Source: Phaeosaccion multiseriatum
Lineage: Eukaryota > Ochrophyta, other classes
Reading direction: 5' to 3'
Length of the DNA: 64,000 nt
NCBI GenBank assembly: GCA_965112735.1
Contig: OZ218951.1
Location: 1,426,001 to 1,490,000, forward strand
The translations under genes and the position numbers were made by a program. The notes under the pieces were generated by a model that was not told where the DNA came from, did not search any database, and saw only the letters and a program-made list of their open reading frames with translations. Positions 60,988 to 64,000 of this stretch are shown here, one piece after another; the first letter of the stretch is position 1, and each line of letters opens with the position of its first letter.

Positions 60988-63061
60988 CCCACACCCACAC
61001 ACACACACCCACACACACCCATAACCCACCTACCCACCCCCACCCCCTCCTGACAACAGTCGGTCAGCGCTGGCAACATGGCTCCTTCAGCTCCTTCGGA
61101 AGCGTCGGAGGGGGTGGGCTTCGGCTCGAAGCTTGCTGCCGCCTTTAAGCCTTGCGAGAGCCTCAGTCCTCCCCCGCCTCCGCCGCTGGAGGAGGGCGAG
61201 GAGCCGCCTGAGGAGGAGGAGGTTGAGCCTTCGAAGGTGAGGGAGTCAGAGAGAGGGAGCGAGAGAGAGGGAGAGGAGAAGGACCCAGGGCTGTGATACA
61301 CATCTGTCTCTTGTCTATCGTACGTGACACAGCGCTGGGTGTTTCTACTCCGTCATTCGTCGGATACCTCGAGTTCACCTCCTCTCCCCTCATGTGCCTC
61401 TAATCTCTCCCTCCCTCCGTCCGTCCCTCCCTCCCACCCACCCCTTCCAACGCCGTAGCCGCAAATCTCTCCCAACAGCTCCGTCCGCCTTGAGTGGGTA
61501 CATGGTCTCTCCTCCTCCGCCAGCAGAGGCTCCGTCCGTTACACCTCCGGCGGTTTCATCGCTTACCCTGCCGGGCGCTTTGGAGTCGTCCTCACGCCCC
61601 CTCTGGACGAGGAGGGTAACGTGGAGGAGGGAGCACCGCCCATCCAGATTACCAACTTGGACCTCACAAATGACATTTCTTGCTTCGTCATGAGCCCTTG
61701 TCGCACCATGATCGCTATCGGAGAGAAAGGAAGACAGCCTAAGGTGTGTGTCGCCTGGACGTGGGTGGGGGCCGAGGTCCAGTCAGCCCCTGAAGGTTGT
61801 TGGGAAAGGCACCACATGCCTCCTGTGCTATCCCGTGTGGCCTTTATGCTTTCTGAAACGGCCATATAATTGAGCGTCACAGTTCACCTCTTCCCCTCAC
61901 TTCCTTCCCTCCCTCCCTCCCTCTCTGCCACCCTCCCCCTGTATCACCAACTCCTTCACTGTGGACAGGCTGTTGTGTTCGACGTTGCTACTGGAGAAGC
62001 CCGTGTGGTGCTTGGAGGAGAGGACAACTGGGGAGGAGGGACGGCAGAGGAGGGACACCGATACAACACGGGCATCTCACAGATGGCGTGGAGCCCGGAT
62101 TCCAAGCGTCTTGCCGTGGTCCGAGCCGCCGACGGCTTCCCGCTTGATGTGTATCAAGTCCTCGGGTGCGGAGGAGGAGGAGGAGGAGGAGGAGGAGGAG
62201 AAGGAGGAGTGCATCCGGGTGCTCGTCTTACGTCCTTCCGCACCGGTGCTGGTCGGCCTCTGGCCATGTGCTGGGATGAAACGGCACTCGTCACGAGCTC
62301 TGCAGGTAAGGAAGTGGGAGAGAGGGAGGGAGGAAGCGCTGGTGTGGTGGAACTACAAACTTACGTTTACGTATGTACGTACGTATGTGTGTGTGGGGGG
62401 GGGTGCGTGCTCATCTCATCTGTTCTCTCCCCTTCCCCTCCCTACCTCTCTCCTCCCCCGCCCCCCTCCCCACACAGACGGCGGACTGGTGTTCTGGGTG
62501 CGTCAGAGCAAGGACCGCGAGAGCATGGACATGAAGCGAAGCGTCAAGTCCGGCAACAAGTCCGAGGTGTCAGGACAAGCCTGTCAGGACCAGCATCTTT
62601 GCATTGCCTCCCTCGGGGACGGGAAGTTCCTCTCCGGCGGCGCCTCGGGTAGTCTGTACATGTGGGGGGGACGTAACTGCCTCGGGGGTGTCGCAGGGGC
62701 ACACAAGGGGGCGGTGTTATGTGTCTCTGTCTCTTCTTCGTCTTCTTCCGAGGAGGGAGGGGAGGGGGGAGTTGCCACCGGAGGAGCCGACGGAAAGGTG
62801 TGTGAGAGAGTGAGTGAGTGGTTGATTGATTGGCTGATTGATTGATTCAATGAATGAATGCCTGAGTGACAATGAATGAGTGGAAACGATGGCCGTCATC
62901 CCTTCCTGAGCAGCTTACGCGCGTAACCGCCAACTGTAACCGTCATCTGTACCTATCAACGGCCCGTGCACCCCCTCACTCAGGTCCGGCTGTGGAGGAT
63001 GCCCGGTCTCACGGAGTCGGCCCTTCTCGACGTGTACGGCACCAGCGCCATCTGCCAGCAG
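58513..63061 (+). CDS. EF-hand plus EML-like WD-repeat protein, 5' part
   Basis: Exons 58513-58731, 59408-59512, 59872-59928, 60306-60743, 61060-61236, 61459-61743, 61969-62305, 62478-62797, 62984-63061; the gene continues past the window. It starts MGQKLGK, a possible myristoylation site. The first 250 residues carry EF-hand-like helices: LVYVFGCFDFKGGGSLSHEEL has the loop spacing, though it is degenerate, and FATYCNTNPIATSWICHFDD follows. After a Pro/Glu linker comes an EML-type start (NSSVRLEWVHG ... SVRYTSGGFIAYPAGRFGVVL) and WD blades: ISCFVMSPCRTMIAIGEKG, ISQMAWSPDSKRLAVV, DGGLVFWV, GKFLSGGASGSLYMWGG and ATGGADGKVRLWRMPG. EML proteins bind microtubules; the EF-hand head points to a calcium-responsive relative. 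The precise orthologue is uncertain. Confidence 0.78.
59046..59278. repeat. Tandem duplication, two 113-bp identical copies
   Basis: 59046-59158 is repeated base for base at 59166-59278 (period 120) inside the intron 58732-59407. The lack of differences implies a recent duplication or gene conversion. An assembly artefact is possible but less likely because the flanks differ. Confidence 0.93.
59757..59853. repeat. (CCT)n trinucleotide array
   Basis: Pure CCT array of about 95 bp ending about 18 bp upstream of the 3' splice site at 59871 in the EF-hand/WD gene. It would act as an extended polypyrimidine tract. Confidence 0.93.
60777..60818. repeat. (GT)n dinucleotide array
   Basis: About 20 GT units just after the exon ending at 60743, followed by TATC/TGTC units and, at 60940-61020, a CA-rich array in the same intron. 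Confidence 0.9.
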
Positions 63062-63185
63062 GTGCGTGGGGTGTCAGGACAGGGAGGGTAGCGAGTCAGG
63101 ATAGGGGCGTGAGGAGAGTGAGGACACTATCACCCAACCAACGAATCAAGACATCCACTGCACACCGCATTCCTCTAACACAACC

Positions 63186-63878
63186 TGCTGACTGACTGAC
63201 TGACTGACTGACTGACTGACTGACTGACTGACTGACTGACTGACTGACTGACTGACTGACTGACTGACTGACTGACTGACTGACTGACTGACTGACTGAC
63301 TGACTGACTGACTGACTGACTGACTGACTGACTGACTGACTGACTGACTGACTGACTGACTGACTGACTGACTGACTGACTGACTGACTGACTGACTGAC
63401 TGACTGACTGACTGACTGACTGACTGACTGACTGACTGACTGACTGACTGACTGACTGACTGACTGACTGACTGACTGACTGACTGACTGACTGACTGAC
63501 TGACTGACTGACTGACTGACTGACTGACTGACTGACTGACTGACTGACTGACTGACTGACTGACTGACTGACTGACTGACTGACTGACTGACTGACTGAC
63601 TGACTGACTGACTGACTGACTGACTGACTGACTGACTGACTGACTGACTGACTGACTGACTGACTGACTGACTGACTGACTGACTGACTGACTGACTGAC
63701 TGACTGACTGACTGACTGACTGACTGACTGACTGACTGACTGACTGACTGACTGACTGACTGACTGACTGACTGACTGACTGACTGACTGACTGACTGAC
63801 TGACTGACTGACTGACTGACTGACTGACTGACTGACTGACTGACTGACTGACTGACTGACTGACTGACTGACTGACTG

Positions 63879-63910
<32 letters not shown>

Positions 63911-64000
63911 ACGGACGGACGGACTGACTGACTGACTGACTGACTGACTGACTGACTGACTGACTGACTGACTGACTGACTGACTGACTGACTGACTGAC
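63186..64000. repeat. (GACT)n tetranucleotide array, over 800 bp
   Basis: Almost pure GACT units from 63186 to the end of the window, with one block of five GGAC units at about 63904-63923. It starts 125 bp after the 5' splice site at 63061 and lies in an intron of the EF-hand/WD gene. Its real length is unknown. Confidence 0.97.

Overview
This is nuclear DNA of a eukaryote with spliced genes. Introns follow GT-AG rules, are mostly 60-800 bp, and are packed with microsatellites. Joining exons by reading phase gives whole-codon totals for every complete gene below, so most exon borders can be trusted to a few bases. The gene set (retriever subunit VPS35L, OGG1, a basket-type FG nucleoporin, FIBP, MOCS3/UBA4, an EF-hand plus EML-like WD protein, a plant/fungus-type thaumatin-like protein) fits a protist. 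One protein (DUF501) starts with a signal peptide followed by S-S-A-F, as in complex-plastid targeting of heterokont-type algae. A stramenopile or similar alga is my best guess, held loosely.

Layout: 1-2899 (+) 3' part of a coiled-coil gene; 15675-3486 (-) VPS35L, 18 exons; 15944-18605 (+) OGG1, divergent from VPS35L; 25067-19017 (-) FG nucleoporin with an RanBP2-type zinc finger; 28138-25452 (-) RbfA-like ribosome factor; 28477-30306 (+) small Tudor-like protein; 34207-30915 (-) rhomboid protease; 38223-35161 (-) thaumatin-like protein with four Cys-rich modules; 45414-39817 (-) IQ/coiled-coil protein; 48972-45641 (-) FIBP; about 49145-51620 a scrambled reverse-transcriptase element; 51694-53992 (+) DUF501 protein; 58263-54067 (-) MOCS3; 58513 to beyond the window (+) EF-hand/WD-repeat protein. 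Most genes encode housekeeping proteins and form no operon or pathway; they share compact, often divergent spacing.

Two features stand out. First, conserved proteins are swollen by long Gly, Ala, Gln, Glu and Ser runs, so OGG1, VPS35L and FIBP are about twice the usual length. Second, several short DNA words of 11-19 bp recur many times across the window, in exons and introns, on both strands and in different reading frames. The best is TTGGTGATACAG, with nine exact and nine one-mismatch copies. Neither protein conservation nor simple repeats explains them, and they are the best candidate here for something undescribed.
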